From: Dendrophyllia cribrosa
Taxonomy: Eukaryota > Cnidaria > Anthozoa > Scleractinia > Dendrophylliidae
Direction: 5' to 3'
DNA: 64,000 nt
Assembly (NCBI GenBank): GCA_024195265.1
Contig: JAJLRJ010000011.1
Location: 5,190,861-5,254,860, forward strand
Each line of letters begins with the position of its first letter. Within the stretch, counting starts at the first letter, position 1. Shown one piece after another: positions 18,211-30,300 of this stretch. The notes beneath the pieces were generated by a model. That model worked only from the letters and a program-made list of their open reading frames with translations, had not been told where the DNA came from and searched no databases. The translations under genes were made by a program, and so were the position numbers.

Positions 18211-20412
18211 GTAAGTGCGAGTTATGTAGATTACACCGAACAAGAAATTTATCAGGAAAAATTGTAAAGATGCAACAACTACATTAATACAATTGCATTT
18301 GTATACTTTGTTTGTGAGTAGTCTTTGGCAGATTGTGCTAGCACAATTTTTAACATAATTTCCCATTACGAGCACAAATTTCAACATTTTTCTGAAAAAA
18401 AAAAGCACTGCTGGCATAATTAGCATTTTTCGGCTTGTTTTGGAGGGAATTGGAGCATAAAATAAGGCATTTAATAATAATAATTATAATAATAATAATA
18501 ACAAGTAAAAAGAAAAAATGTGCGGTCAACACCACATTTATTTAAAACCAGTAACCCAGTTAAACTGTGCACTGGAAGACGCCTTCTTGGTTATAAAACC
18601 AAAACAGAGGCGCTTGGAGTGGGTCCAAGTATTGGGCAATCTTACTTCCGGCCCGGCGGCTGGCACCCCGCTTCCTGGCACCCCGTTACCCCTAACCATC
18701 CAAATATATAAACTGACAAAATATGTTTTTGCTCTGCTTTCGATTAAATTTCAAATAAGTAAAAAGGTGCTTGCATTGTAATTTTGGTGTCATGCATTTG
18801 CATTTGTATAAAAATTAAAAAAAAAGCTAGCATAAGTTTTTGCGCTTTGTGCTAGTATTAGCACATTTAAAAAAAAATTAACATAATTTCTGGCACAATT
18901 TAATGAAAAAAGGAGCAGTGCCAGTGGCATAAAATGCTACTTTTGTGGGCGAAATCCGCCAATGAAGACTATTTGTGAGCAACAAAAACAGAGGTGTGAT
19001 ATTTACCCTTACTCCCAAGAGTGCCAAACATCAAAATACAGGAAAAATCAAAAATTTCATTTTGTAAAATATTGAAAAAGAAATGGTACCATGCTAACTG
19101 AAAGTACTCACGAAGATGTTTCAACATGTCTGTCTACATGTCTCCATAATTGACTCTGTGAGAGAAAGGGTTAAGAACTAATTGGCGTGATGCATTTCAT
19201 CACTAGACGTTCTCAAACTCGTTAACCCTATTTTGCTTGGGCTTTCATGAGTTCCTGAGCCTGGAGGGGGGGATTGTGCCCCTCCTCGTAACTAAAAGAG
19301 ATTTAAGTCTATGACAAGGAAACCTAGAGGTATGAGTTACTCAAACTCCTCGAAGTGGGTAAAAAAAAAAACTTGGCAGTGCCTCGTTTTTTCAACCACT
19401 TCTCTTTGTTCCGATATCCTGATGAAACACTCTTCCCCGTCGAAGAGATTAGAAAGATGCAGCAAGGATACAGCTGATTCCAATGAGATGCCTTATTGAC
19501 CGATTGTTACTTATGTTTGGCAAGTTATATCTGAATAAATGCAATTATTCGCCGTTAGGAAAAATGACCGCGGTTTCAGTGTTCCGTTTTTTTTTTAAAT
19601 TTATTTACTCCGTTTTTTATTATTACATACGTTTTTTTTTAAGTTAACAAGATAAGAAAAAAATGGAGAAGGGCAAGATATAGGTAAACTAATTATAACC
19701 CCTATAACTAAATTACATTTTAAATTCCTTTTTTTTTTTTTTTTTTTCATAAGTATTTACATAATTTGTGGGTGGGTCCAGAGGTATTGAAACTGGCAGA
19801 GTCTGTACTGGTCTTGCAGACATCTTGTTCTTCCTTTTACTTGGTATTTTTTTGGTTTCCTGTTGAATGGGATTCAGATTCAGATTCAGACCTGGTGTAA
19901 AGGTCTTCTGAGATGTTACAATAGTTCAGTGGGTCCTTTTTGATACTGCTTTTTGTGTTCTTCTACTGAGCGCCGGTCCTTACATGCAGAGCGTACCAGT
20001 GAATGACTGTTTTGGAAGATACTCCGCGGATAATTAATTGTATATTTGTAAGTGATGTGACATTTGTTCTAACATGGGACTTCTTTAGCAGCGTGTGGAT
20101 GCTTGGGATGTTGGCATGCCACTTTCGTGAAGATAGCTGGTGCCGAGTGATTGAGGTGTCTACTGTATCACAGAAAGGCGGTCGACACCAAACGGCGATA
20201 ACCTGTATTCGTAGTAGTGCGGCAGACACCTATCTGTCCTATTTTTCATCAAGTGAAGAGCTGAGCTGGCTTCAGTTACCCTTTACGTTGTTGACTTGTT
20301 GACTGTGCCGTTCTTGTGTTCGATCTTATTTGGTTTCATATGTGTCAAATCAGGACGACCTATTTCTGTACAATTTTTTTTTTGTGGTTGCTGTTTTCTA
20401 TTTTCTTTTTAG
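18211..20412. other. Intron between the CTLD exons
   Basis: About 2.2 kb, AT-rich, with poly-T and ATAA microsatellite tracts (18470-18500, 19580-19640, 19730-19750). The expected middle CTLD exon (WIG/WxW-type motifs) was looked for and not found. No other gene is supported. Confidence 0.5.
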
Positions 20413-20533
20413 CATGTGTGGATCGGCGAAAAAAGAAACACAAGATGTATAAAAATGAGCACTGCTGATGGTACGAAGGATGAAGAAAATTGCGATATTC
20501 TAAAGAATTATATTTGCGAGAAGCCAGCCCCAG
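20413..20533 (+). CDS. Receptor kinase exon: C-terminal half of the C-type lectin domain
   Basis: An acceptor TTTTTAG precedes it and GTATCA follows. The frame reads HVWIGEKRNTRC, then ENCDILKNYICEKP, the conserved end of a CTLD (paired Cys and YICEK). Phase is 0 in, 1 out, matching both the upstream exon at 18210 and the Ly6-type exon at 20860. Confidence 0.75.
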
Positions 20534-20859
20534 GTATCAGTAAAATTTGATGATTCGCTTATGATTAGCGTTGGAACGCTAAGATTCCAAGATTCTAAGT
20601 AAAATAAATTAAAATAATTCAAGCTTACTCCACAGGGTCTGAAGTGTTGCGTATTCTTACTTTAGTCCGAGAGTAACAAAAGGCTTTTCATGTCTACACC
20701 GAATTGCAAATTAAAGATTGTGCCCTAGACTCATTTTCAGTCAGCGCGGAAACATGTTTATACTGTCCTGTCTCAATACCCGTAAGTAAATAAAATGAAT
20801 TTAATGAATTTAATACTGTCTCTCTGTGTCTAAATAAAGGTTTTACATTACATTTACAG

Positions 20860-21066
20860 GTAACGTCTGTTATCAGTGCTCAAACAACGCATCATCTGCT
20901 ACCGTGGCAGTCAACTGTACATTTCCGGAAAACCTTTGTTTTAAACTTACCAATAAAACGGCGAACGACGAAAAAGTCACTGTTCAAGGGTGTATGTCAG
21001 CTGAGCAATGCTCACGAAATGAGAACAAACATTTGGAATGTTGCGATGGTAATCTTTGTAATAAAG
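20860..21066 (+). CDS. Receptor kinase exon: three-finger (Ly6/uPAR) domain 1
   Basis: A symmetric phase 1-1 exon encoding a Cys-rich three-finger domain: CYQC near the start and ECCDGNLCN at the end, the classic CCxxxxCN signature. It is extracellular. One exon codes for one domain, which fits growth by exon duplication together with the next two exons. Confidence 0.85.
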
Positions 21067-21364
21067 GTAACCTTAACAATGCAGCAGTTTCACCATCAAG
21101 TTTGATACAGGATCTTAAGTCTTAACTCCTCTTTTTCTTATGCTTACCATGGTAACCTTGAGAATTCGTGATATCTCGACGCCACGTCATCACATTCCTG
21201 TGCTTATATCCGTGACCATGACCATGTGGTTTCGTAAATCCCGGCGTAAATGTTCGGCCACAGATCTTTGTTATTCGCAGGAGAGAAAACTCGTAGTATC
21301 ATTATTGTTTCACTGTAATAGTTTGTCTCAGTTTTCAAAAGAATGGTTCATTTCCTATTTTCAG

Positions 21365-21604
21365 AAATCTCCTGTTATCAATGTTCAAGCAACACATCAT
21401 TTGATGAATGCATTGGAAAACAAGCAATAGTTGATTGCCCGATACCTGTGCACCATTGCCTCAAAATGGAAAATAAAACAACAACAAAGGATGGCAAAGT
21501 ACAGACGACTTATCACAAGGGATGTGCTACCAGAGACCAATGTGAACAATCCAGCACAGGGACTTTGGAGCTGGAGTGCTGCGGTGATGACAAGTGTAAT
21601 ATAG
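21365..21604 (+). CDS. Receptor kinase exon: three-finger domain 2
   Basis: Phase 1-1 exon with CYQCSS at the start and LECCGDDKCN at the end. It includes two NxT/S glycosylation sites and a KGC segment. Close paralogue of the exon at 20860-21066. Confidence 0.85.
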
Positions 21605-22027
21605 GTAATGCAAAATGTATTTGTTGTTATCAAGGTACAAATATCCTTTCATTCAAAAAATAATTTAATTATGGTGTTTATGATCAAGCCAATGGCTAAA
21701 TAACTAAGGACGAAGGTGCTGCCTTTGCTATGACATCTGCAAATGGTAAGACCTTCACCTGGCTTGGATGAACACATAGAAATAACGGTCCCGCCTCCGA
21801 TGGGACGTTTAACAAACCTCTGGCTGGGACCACCCTCAGTGATATACATTGTTCATGGGTGGGGTGGGGGAGATGAGATTAATAATGGACCGATAGTGGT
21901 TGCCTGAGGCGCCTTCATGAGCTGAAGTCCGATCTCATTCTCATAAACGTATGTAAAGCGCCATGAGACATGTGATATGCGTGCTATACTGACGCTTTCG
22001 TTTGCTCTCAATTTCAATAAGATTCAG
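21605..22027. other. Intron, no gene seen
   Basis: A 423-bp intron with no repeat or coding signal recognised beyond GC-richer patches near 21780-21930. Confidence 0.5.
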
Positions 22028-22240
22028 GACCTAGATGCTATGAATGTGCTAGTTCTTTGTCTAATGAAGAGTGCTCAGACCGCCAGTGCATTTTCAACGA
22101 CGGCGAGTGCTATTATGCCTGGAATCAAGGTTCCAATATCGAAAATCCTTATAAATACGGATGCACCAAACAACATCAATGTAATAAAACTGTGGACGGT
22201 TACTTCATACAGTGCTGCGAAGGAAATCTATGCAACGAGG
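22028..22240 (+). CDS. Receptor kinase exon: three-finger domain 3
   Basis: Phase 1-1 exon with CYECAS at the start and IQCCEGNLCNE at the end. Third and membrane-proximal Ly6/uPAR-type domain. Confidence 0.85.
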
Positions 22241-22706
22241 GTAAGAAAAAAGAAGCAATTATATATTATTTTTCCTTGTCAGGCCTGTTGCATGCATACT
22301 TCTTCACCTATAATAAATCGTTTTTAGTTATTTTTCTTCGCGATAAATTGTTTGTAGCTAATGTGATGCCGAATATTTCGCATTTAATATTTTTCTTATT
22401 TTTAATTTCAGCTTAATAAACGGGAGAATGCAGGTCCAACACGGTCCACGCCCTTTACTCTTTTTTTTAACTCATACGGGTGGGGGTAGGTGGAGCAAAA
22501 AGTCTAGGAGAGGGGAGAGGAGGGTCGGACGGTTTTGTATTCACGAGTTGACTCGAGTTATTTTGTAATTTTTTTTGTAATTGTTAATATGTTCCCTTCT
22601 GGGAAGAGAAGTATAAATCGAAACAGAATAGTTTGATTTTAAGTTTAATCTGTTAAATGATTATTGTTAGTTACTCTTCCTTTGTTTTCTTTATTTAATA
22701 TTGCAG
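22241..22706. other. Intron, no gene seen
   Basis: 466 bp, T-rich before the acceptor at 22705-22706; nothing else recognised. Confidence 0.5.
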
Positions 22707-22881
22707 TGAATAAACCTACGGAATCAACAGAGAAGAGTGATAAATCTGCACCAGGAAACTCGATCTCCATTAACACGGTTATTTACATATCATTTGGTGT
22801 CGCCTTCGTTCTGTTGCTGTTGTTGTCTATTAGCATTGGCTTCCGGTACTACAGAAAGTTACATCGCAAGAAAATTGAAAG
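22707..22881 (+). CDS. Receptor kinase exon: stalk and transmembrane segment
   Basis: A Ser/Thr/Lys-rich juxtamembrane stalk is followed by a ~25-residue hydrophobic helix (VIYISFGVAFVLLLLLSISI) and a basic stop-transfer RYYRKLHRKK. Phase 1 in, 2 out. This places the upstream domains outside the cell and the kinase inside. Confidence 0.85.
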
Positions 22882-23152
22882 GTTTGTTTCAGTTCATCTG
22901 TAGTTGAAGGATTCCCACAAATGCAGGTTTTTTTTTTTTACAATTTTCTTTCACCCTTCGAAAACTGCAGTACAGGCAGCCGAAAGCTCGGCTTCTAAAT
23001 CATTTTAGCCAAAGAACATTCTTATATTTATTTATTAGGGCCAGTTTTATTCGGAATTTCACGATATTTTGCTACTGAATGAATATTCCACTATTTAGTT
23101 GTTTTATTCTTTTTAAGAGTAAAGTCAGCTATAACAACATACAAAGATATTA

Positions 23153-23378
23153 AGGGTGCGTTCGATTGAATGACGTATTCCGGAATTAGAATATACAAAA
23201 TGATCGCAAAAAATCGCGTTTTTCGGGATTTTGGTGCTACTGAAAAACTAAACATCTCCTATTGCTCTATTATAAGCATGTTTTGGAAGAATTATACTGC
23301 AAGTGTGCATGAACAAACAATTCTCAGAGACTATTCTGTTTATTCTTATTCCGGAAAACGGTCAATCGAACGCGCCCT
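23153..23378. repeat. MITE with GGGTGCGTTCGATTGA ends
   Basis: Terminal inverted repeats GGGTGCGTTCGATTGA... and TCAATCGAACGCGCCC bound about 226 bp. An internal ~68-bp segment (23281-23350) is repeated directly at 23399-23467, outside the element. Confidence 0.7.
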
Positions 23379-23912
23379 CAAGCTTGGGGTGCCTGTGGTT
23401 TTGGAAGATTTATACTGCAAGTGTGCACGAACAAACAATTCTCAGAGACTATTCTGTTTATTCTTATTGGTGGTTTGTACGTCGGCCATGTTGGCGGTCA
23501 GAACAATGAAATTGTCATCCTTTGGGAATAAAACTCTATTTTTATGCAAGCGATTTCAATTGTTTTTTACCCCCAACATGGCCGACGTGCAAACCACCAA
23601 TTAACCCACGGACGTACACGCAAACTTATACCCCACCGTGGTGCCCACCGTCATGCTATTTATGACGTCATATCTCGTTACCATAGCAACCGGTTGTCGC
23701 TAAACTTTACCAAAGTGTGTCTCTAGGAAAAGCGAACAACTACTGAAGACGGCATGTGCTAATTATAAACGGTCTTGAAATTATCGGATAAAAACCTTAT
23801 TAGGGTGTGTAACATCCACCCCCTCCCTTGTACGTCCGAGGGTCAAATAATTCTAGCTTTTTGCGTTAATTCTGGCTGAATTAAATTAATCAAATATCTC
23901 CCTTTTTTCCAG

Positions 23913-24118
23913 ATCAGCTCGTTCACGACGCGAGATTATCCCCCTTGACAAGTGGGAAATTCTTCCTGACCAAATAGAATACGAGGAAGAGCTGGGACGA
24001 GGAGCGTTTGGTGTGGTTCACAAAGCAACTTTTACGAAGCGAGTTGGGATAGAAGTGTTTTTCACTGGAAAACAGAAATTACAGAATCCAAAGGTGGTTG
24101 CTGTCAAAGTTTTGCAAG
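23913..24118 (+). CDS. Receptor kinase exon: juxtamembrane and kinase N-lobe
   Basis: Encodes the ATP-binding glycine loop (LGRGAFGVVHKA) and the beta-3 strand lysine (VVAVKVL), preceded by the typical W-x-I/L-P juxtamembrane motif. Phase 2 in, 1 out. Confidence 0.9.
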
Positions 24119-24420
24119 GTGAAACATGAGCTAGATTAAAATTAAACAAAAAGGAAAATTAGGCCAAAGCGGTATGGGCATACCGAACAGCGATTTGGCG
24201 AAACAATTTTTCGGGTGCCTCTAATATAAGTCTTGAAGACACGTGTGAACTAAGAGTAAAAGAAGCGGATTAATTTTATTCAGGAAGGCGAAAGACATGG
24301 CCACATTTTCAAAAGAGTAGACATTTACAATTTGCATAATGCAAGTCAGTCTTGTTTATATGTGAACTTCCAAACAAAGTTGACTGAAATGAACGCAGAA
24401 CTCTTTCTGACGTCAAACAG

Positions 24421-25147
24421 TTTAAGGTTACAGTGTACCTTCGGGGGTGTCTCCAGTATAACAGCTCTAGCGTCTTAAGATTACACTTAATATACCTAAA
24501 CCCAGATATCAAATTAAAGCTTATAAAGCTGGCTATCTAAATATGGAAACTATTTGGTAAGAAAATGAATTGTCGAATTTTTTACGACGTCTAAATTCGA
24601 ACGTCCGAATCAGCTTTAAAACGCTATAACTCAAAGCGATTATTGTATTTTGCTAATTTGATTTGTTCTCGGGTTTCCGGACACGAAGCGCTAAAAAAAC
24701 GTGTCGGCGATTTCCCATATTCAATTGCAATGAAAAGTTACAGAATACTTTCGAAAAAGGGAGAAAAAAAGTTGGAGTGATCGCACGGAAATGGCTCTTG
24801 ACGAAAAAGTTTTCGGAAATAAGAAATTCGCCGACAAGCTTTTGTTGATTATATGTTAGCCAAGCTTCTGTCCAAATTTGAGGAAAATCGAACAGATTCC
24901 CTTTGAGTTGTAGCTCTTTAAAGTGTCCCCTACAAGCGAAAAATTAACTTTGAGAAAACAGCGCTTAAAAAAACATATCGCTTCATAAACAAACTCCGCC
25001 CACAAAAGTTATACCGTCATTTCTCCGTCAATTTTCACTATTTTTCGATAATTTTTTTGGATGAAAGTTCATTCTGTAAACTTTATTTTGACGCCAAAAA
25101 AAAAAATTTCAATAAATTTTCGATCTGAAGGTACACTGTAACCTTAA
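24421..25147. repeat. MITE with TTAAGGTTACAGTGTACCTTC ends
   Basis: Terminal inverted repeats at 24421-24442 and about 25126-25147 enclose ~0.7 kb with no supported coding capacity. It lies in the kinase intron. Confidence 0.75.
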
Positions 25148-25426
25148 GTCTATAGCTAGTTTATTCAAATAGACATTACTTTGCTTCTGAAAGCAAAACG
25201 TTTAAACATTTTCCCGCTAGGAACCAAGCCTTCAATCTCAACATGTGACCGTATTTGTAAACAGCATATTTTTTACAAAAATATTGACATTTCGAAGAAA
25301 AAAGAAATTCGTTATTCATCCCTGAATCTCAACAAGACTTCTTTTGTTTAATTCCCCTCAGCCTTGGAACTAGGCACACATTTTAATATGTCGAACTTGT
25401 GGCGTCTTTAACCCATTGCAGTGTTA

Positions 25427-25557
25427 ATGTTGTAGTTCAATTTTATCCTTGGTTCAATTTTGATTTTCCTTTGTTTTATATTCATTATCATATATTAACA
25501 TGGAAAAGAACAATGGAAAATAAAAAATGAACCAAGAATAAAATTGAACTACAACAT
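25427..25557. repeat. Short fold-back MITE
   Basis: Arms ATGTTGTAGTTCAATTTTAT and its complement mirror around an AT-rich centre; about 131 bp in total. Confidence 0.75.
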
Positions 25558-26034
25558 TGATTCCCGAGTGTTTTGAGTACTTTTAATTTATGGAGAAACA
25601 CAAAGTTACATGTATGGGCTAAAAAGAAAGACATCACTACATTCACTACATTCAGCAGACGACACTTGACACCAAACCTCGATCGCTAAGCAAATGGCAA
25701 GTTGTACAAAACACAAAACTTGGCGGAGCAAACCTCCCTCAGCAATAAGCGGCGAACACAATAGAAAATAAGGGACATGACCACCCAAGGCAAATTCTCT
25801 TGATATTTTAACAAATTCTCCCCACGTTTTCTATAAGAAACGTATGGGAGACAGCAAAGGATAATTTGCATTTTGATCTTGGGTATTAAATTAAAGGTTA
25901 AAGAGGGAGGAGAATGGATGAAAGGGAGAAAAGCCCGCAGGCCGGCAATGGAGTGGGACGAATATTATCTAACAACTAGGGCTGCCTAACAATCGATAAC
26001 TCCATCACATTTATATTAACTACTTTGTGTTTAG

Positions 26035-26219
26035 ATGATCCAACTGAAGCGCAGAAAGAAGAATTTATGTCTGAAATTGAGCAGATGAAGCTGCTGGGTT
26101 CACACCAGAATATTGTATCCATGGTTGGATGCTGCACACTTCAGGAGCAAAAGTTCCTGGTGATAGAATACGTTCCGTTTGGTGACCTGCTAAAATGGTT
26201 ACGTCGCAGGAGAAAAATG
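26035..26219 (+). CDS. Receptor kinase exon: helix C to hinge
   Basis: Encodes helix C (EFMSEIEQMKLL), HQNIVSMVGCC, and the hinge and helix D (LVIEYVPFGDLLKWLR). Phase 1 in, 0 out. The following intron holds element B. Confidence 0.9.
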
Positions 26220-27047
26220 GTAAGAAAAAAATGAGGAAAATTATTCAACTGATTTCAATGCTGAGAAAGAAAAAGAAATCGTATATTAGTGTTTAATCCA
26301 TTTTAATCCGTTTATTTAAGATAGATAATATTAGATTAATAGATGAAACGTTTTAAAGAAATTAGCTCCATTTTTCAGCATTTTCACACGTGCATTAGAA
26401 AGTTTAATTATTTGCACGTGCATTAAACGTGGTTAAAATCAACATGGTTATGCACCAGTCATTTAAAACCCATGGTACTCCGCCCGGGCATGACCAGAAC
26501 ATAGCTGGAAAAGCGCCTCATTTTCACTGGTTTGGTGTACTATAGTAAAGGGGGGAGGGGGGCACCTGTTCACTGAATTGAAAAACGCGCTGCAACATCA
26601 TGCCACCACAACTTCACGCACTGTTCACGTGCAAATTCGGGCAACATTTAGCACTTAATAACAGGCCTCAAGGCAAACAGTGAGTTTTGTTTCCTGTGGG
26701 ACCACTCATTAAGCGTTATGTTACACCTGCCAACTCAAAAATAGAACAAATTATATAGGTATCAAGTTTATTAGCTCACACATTTGCCTCGGTTTCAAGG
26801 CCTCACGATCTGATCACGTGCAAGGCGAAAGTTGTTTGCCTTAGGGAGTTCTCGCAGAAAACAAAACTCTCGCAGAATAAAATTTTAGTCCCTTCAGTCA
26901 AATAAAGAACTCTTCTTTTTCATGTAAACTTGCGTTGTCGAGACGATATCGGAGGAAAATAAGAACAACAGTTTTAATTTTTCAATAGTAATAGCAGTTT
27001 TTTTAACATGGCAGGGGGCAGGTGTGAGCTTTTTGTTTGATATTGAT
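26220..27047. other. Intron left of element B
   Basis: AT-rich intron sequence; no exon, RNA gene or element recognised. Confidence 0.5.
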
Positions 27048-27053
27048 GTTGCG
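27048..27053. repeat. Target-site duplication GTTGCG (left)
   Basis: Six bases immediately outside the left terminus, repeated exactly at 43713-43718. Six base pairs is the duplication size of Polinton integrases. Confidence 0.9.
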
Positions 27054-27126
27054 AGTAGTTAAGGACTTGGCGGTACCAGATCAGTTTTGTAAAACTGATC
27101 TGATACCAAGCCAAGTCTTAACTACT
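27054..27126. repeat. Terminal hairpin within the left repeat
   Basis: Self-complementary arms of about 35 nt around a GT centre (CAGATCAGTTTT and its complement), with small asymmetric mismatches in the GGACTTGGCGG part. This is the form expected of a linear-genome hairpin end. Confidence 0.8.
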
Positions 27127-27261
27127 TCCCATCTGTTGGATTAAAAATATAGAAAAATCAAATGAAACTATATGTTAATAAAAACAAAATGGTGCGTTTA
27201 TTCCATTGCGTGATTCCACATAATAGAATCCTTTGCGTGACACAATTCTCGGAAACACAGG
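27054..27261 (+). repeat. Left terminal inverted repeat of element B
   Basis: 208 bp, inverted match to 43533-43712. The left copy has an extra ~28 bp near 27205-27235. The first 73 bp (27054-27126) are themselves an imperfect palindrome from AGTAGTT to AACTACT. Confidence 0.9.
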
Positions 27262-27301
27262 AAGTCTACACAGGATTGAATTAAGGAAAGTTATTTTTGA
27301 T

Positions 27302-30300
27302 TTAATTCTTTTTCATTTTATAATGTCCATAAGCATATGAATTTATACCATCTTCCAGTATATATCTTTTGTCATCGAAACAGCTGAGTGATACTTTATT
27401 GATTTCATAACTTCCTAATTGATGGTTATTGCTTCGGATTGTTTTCATTGTATGATGCATCTGTTTATTTCCTAATAACGTTTCTTTATAATCTTGATGC
27501 TTGATATTATTTTTGATAATATTCTTTTTGATTCCCTTGGCAGTCTTTCCTCCTTTTTGGTTGTCTTTCGTGTAACTATACATTTTAGATCGTAGACCGA
27601 TGAATTCACAAATAGGAACTCCTGCGGCTTCATCTTTGAATTTGCCAATAACTTTTTTATTTGTCTTATCAAAATACGGTGAGCTTTCAGGGTAGTCACT
27701 GTTATCGAATTTATTTTTATCATTCCAAAAGTCTTGGTATACATCTTCAGCTTCGATTTCATAGGTCAAGCTGTCTGTGTCTGTGAAGAGTAACTTGGCT
27801 TTGTCTTCATATTTCTTTTTAATGTAGTTATAATGGAAATCGTACATTAACGTCTTGCTTAAATCTAAGATGCACATACCCACATATGCCGGCCTGTTTA
27901 GGGTAAGTGTTTCTTTGATCTTATGCACAGCTACTAGATTTTCGTTGAAGATCTTACTACTAACATACGTTGGTTTACTGGCATATTTCAATAGTTTTTT
28001 TTCATCGGTGATTAGTCTTACATCTACTCGCTTTCTAATATTTTCCATCGTTTTACCAAATACAGAGTTATTCATAAGTTTAAAGAAGTCTTTTTCAAAA
28101 GCATTTTTTGCGTTCTTCCTTTTTTCTGTATTAAAGTCGATATACTGTTTTAACCAAGGAGATTGATCAAACTCTAGTACTCGATGGACTTTAGTTATTT
28201 TCAAACCAAGATCAGTGTATAATTGAAGGTTCTTATAATGGAGCACGTATTTTTCTTTGTTCTTCAAGGTTGGTATCAATTTATGAACTAAACCAGTTGA
28301 TATTTTATATTTCTTCGCGATGTTTTTACAATACCCAGACAACATACTCTCAGTTACTTTAACCTTTTCCGGCCCTAGCGGGTAGTCATTATGAAGATTG
28401 TGTAACCCTTCAGGATACTCTAAATCTACTTCCAGTATCAAACCCTTCTCACTATCTTCTTTATACTTGGCTAGGTCTATCTTATCGATCTGTTTTTGTG
28501 TCATCCATCTAAAACCGCCAGTAGGTAGGTATTGTGACATAGCCCAACCATATAGATTGTTAGCATCCAGATACATTATATACTTTGAGGGCACCTTCTC
28601 ATCATATGTTTTCATGTATTTATTGTTTGCTTTACCATACCTATTGGCAATGTAGCTTATTCCACCACGCATTCCTTTTTCGATAAATTGAAACATGTCA
28701 ATATCAGTTATAAGTTCTAATTTGATATCAGTCATTTTAAGCATAGCATCCCAAGACAAACCTGGAGACGTGAAATAATGACATGGATCTAATTTGTAGT
28801 ATTCTAGACAGGTCTTTCTAAAGTTTTCAAACACATCAGCTAGCAAAAGGATATCAGATTTAAGATATAAATTATGGTATTCACCCATATTTTGAAGATT
28901 GAAGGTATTCCACACATTTTGAGCATGTTTGTAATCTTCATTTGATATATGTTCATCATTCAATATGCTGTAAAATTCTTCTTTTGATGGCAGTTTTTCA
29001 TTGAACTTTTCAAAGCTATCCATGAAGTCATATGGATACATTCCTTTTCTAGCCATCAGATCAAGCTTTTTACCTTTGAATTTTTGAGAGGTATATTTTA
29101 ATGATTTTCTTGGTAGATTACTCACTAGTTTTTCCAAACCAGAGCTCATGAATTGGAAACTATCGAGAAAGGTTAAGTGATTACCCAACATGAAAGCCAT
29201 ATACTTTTCCATATTATTCGGAATTGCATTGATATTCATTTGACATTTTCCACCTTTTTTATTTGTATATGTATGCTTCTTGACTATTTCACCAATCTCT
29301 TGCATGATGAAATGAGAGTCATACCCACGGAGATTATGGAATATCACAGGTATTTTAATTTCTTCTGGTTTTATTCTGAGTTTTAAATTACAATCTTGAT
29401 GAGCGGATCCTCTGTACTGACCAGTGATATGACAGTGATCTCTTACTCTTAGATCGGTTTTGTTATATTCTTTCTCGCATATGTGGCATTTATCAGCTTT
29501 TTGGAATTCTTCTTCATCGTCTTTGGTCATTCTTAATGGTTTATTGAATTCTTTTTTCATAACCTTCTTACAATATTTAACTTCCTCCAGCATAGCTTCC
29601 ATGAATTTGTATACAGCTCTTTCGCCTCTATAGACCTGAACTGGTTTACTGTATTTATCATCATAGCAACAGACAACTTTGTATCCATATCCACAGTCTT
29701 TATGTTTTTGATATGATTCAGTATATGATTTATCATTGTTTGGTTGACATCCTTGTACTTTTTCTGTAATAGCCTCAAAATCAGCATAGATTACAAATGG
29801 AACAGCTAACTGTTTATGATAATTGTTAAATTTTAATATGTTATTATCTTTTTCAGGCATTTTTACAGCTTGTTTACCATTAATTACAATACAGTTTTCT
29901 TTATGATTATTAAGGATTGTTTCAGAACTGAAGCATTGTAGACAATGCATGCAAAAATGTTTTCTGTGTTCGTGTTTCGTCTGATTGTACATGAATTTAT
30001 TGAAGTCTTTTATTAATACATAATGTTTGTTTTCGTTTTCTATGATCAATAACAAGTTCATATGATCTTCGTACTTTTCTTTGGATACATAGATAGGATA
30101 TGGTTGCTTTTCCTCATAACCGAATACATTGATATTGATTTCATTTTGTTTTTCTATTTTATTATACAGTTTGACAGTCACTGGGAATTGAATTCCAGAG
30201 TAATCTAATTTTTCAATAAAATCTTTGTCGACTTTTTTGATTCTCTGTGGATATTTGTCTTGAGGGTTCAAGTACCTTATATGACACCATCTAAAACACT

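Noticed and set aside
18518..18781. Candidate middle exon of the lectin domain
   Set aside because: Open frame, but no lectin motifs and no consistent acceptor/donor pair in phase 0.
19370..19500. Possible extra kinase-like exon (PVEEIRKMQQGY pattern)
   Set aside because: Short, no matching splice sites or phase, and out of order relative to the kinase exons; the similarity is probably chance.
23170..23604. 144-codon ORF
   Set aside because: Composed of a MITE and a direct duplication; coding is unlikely.
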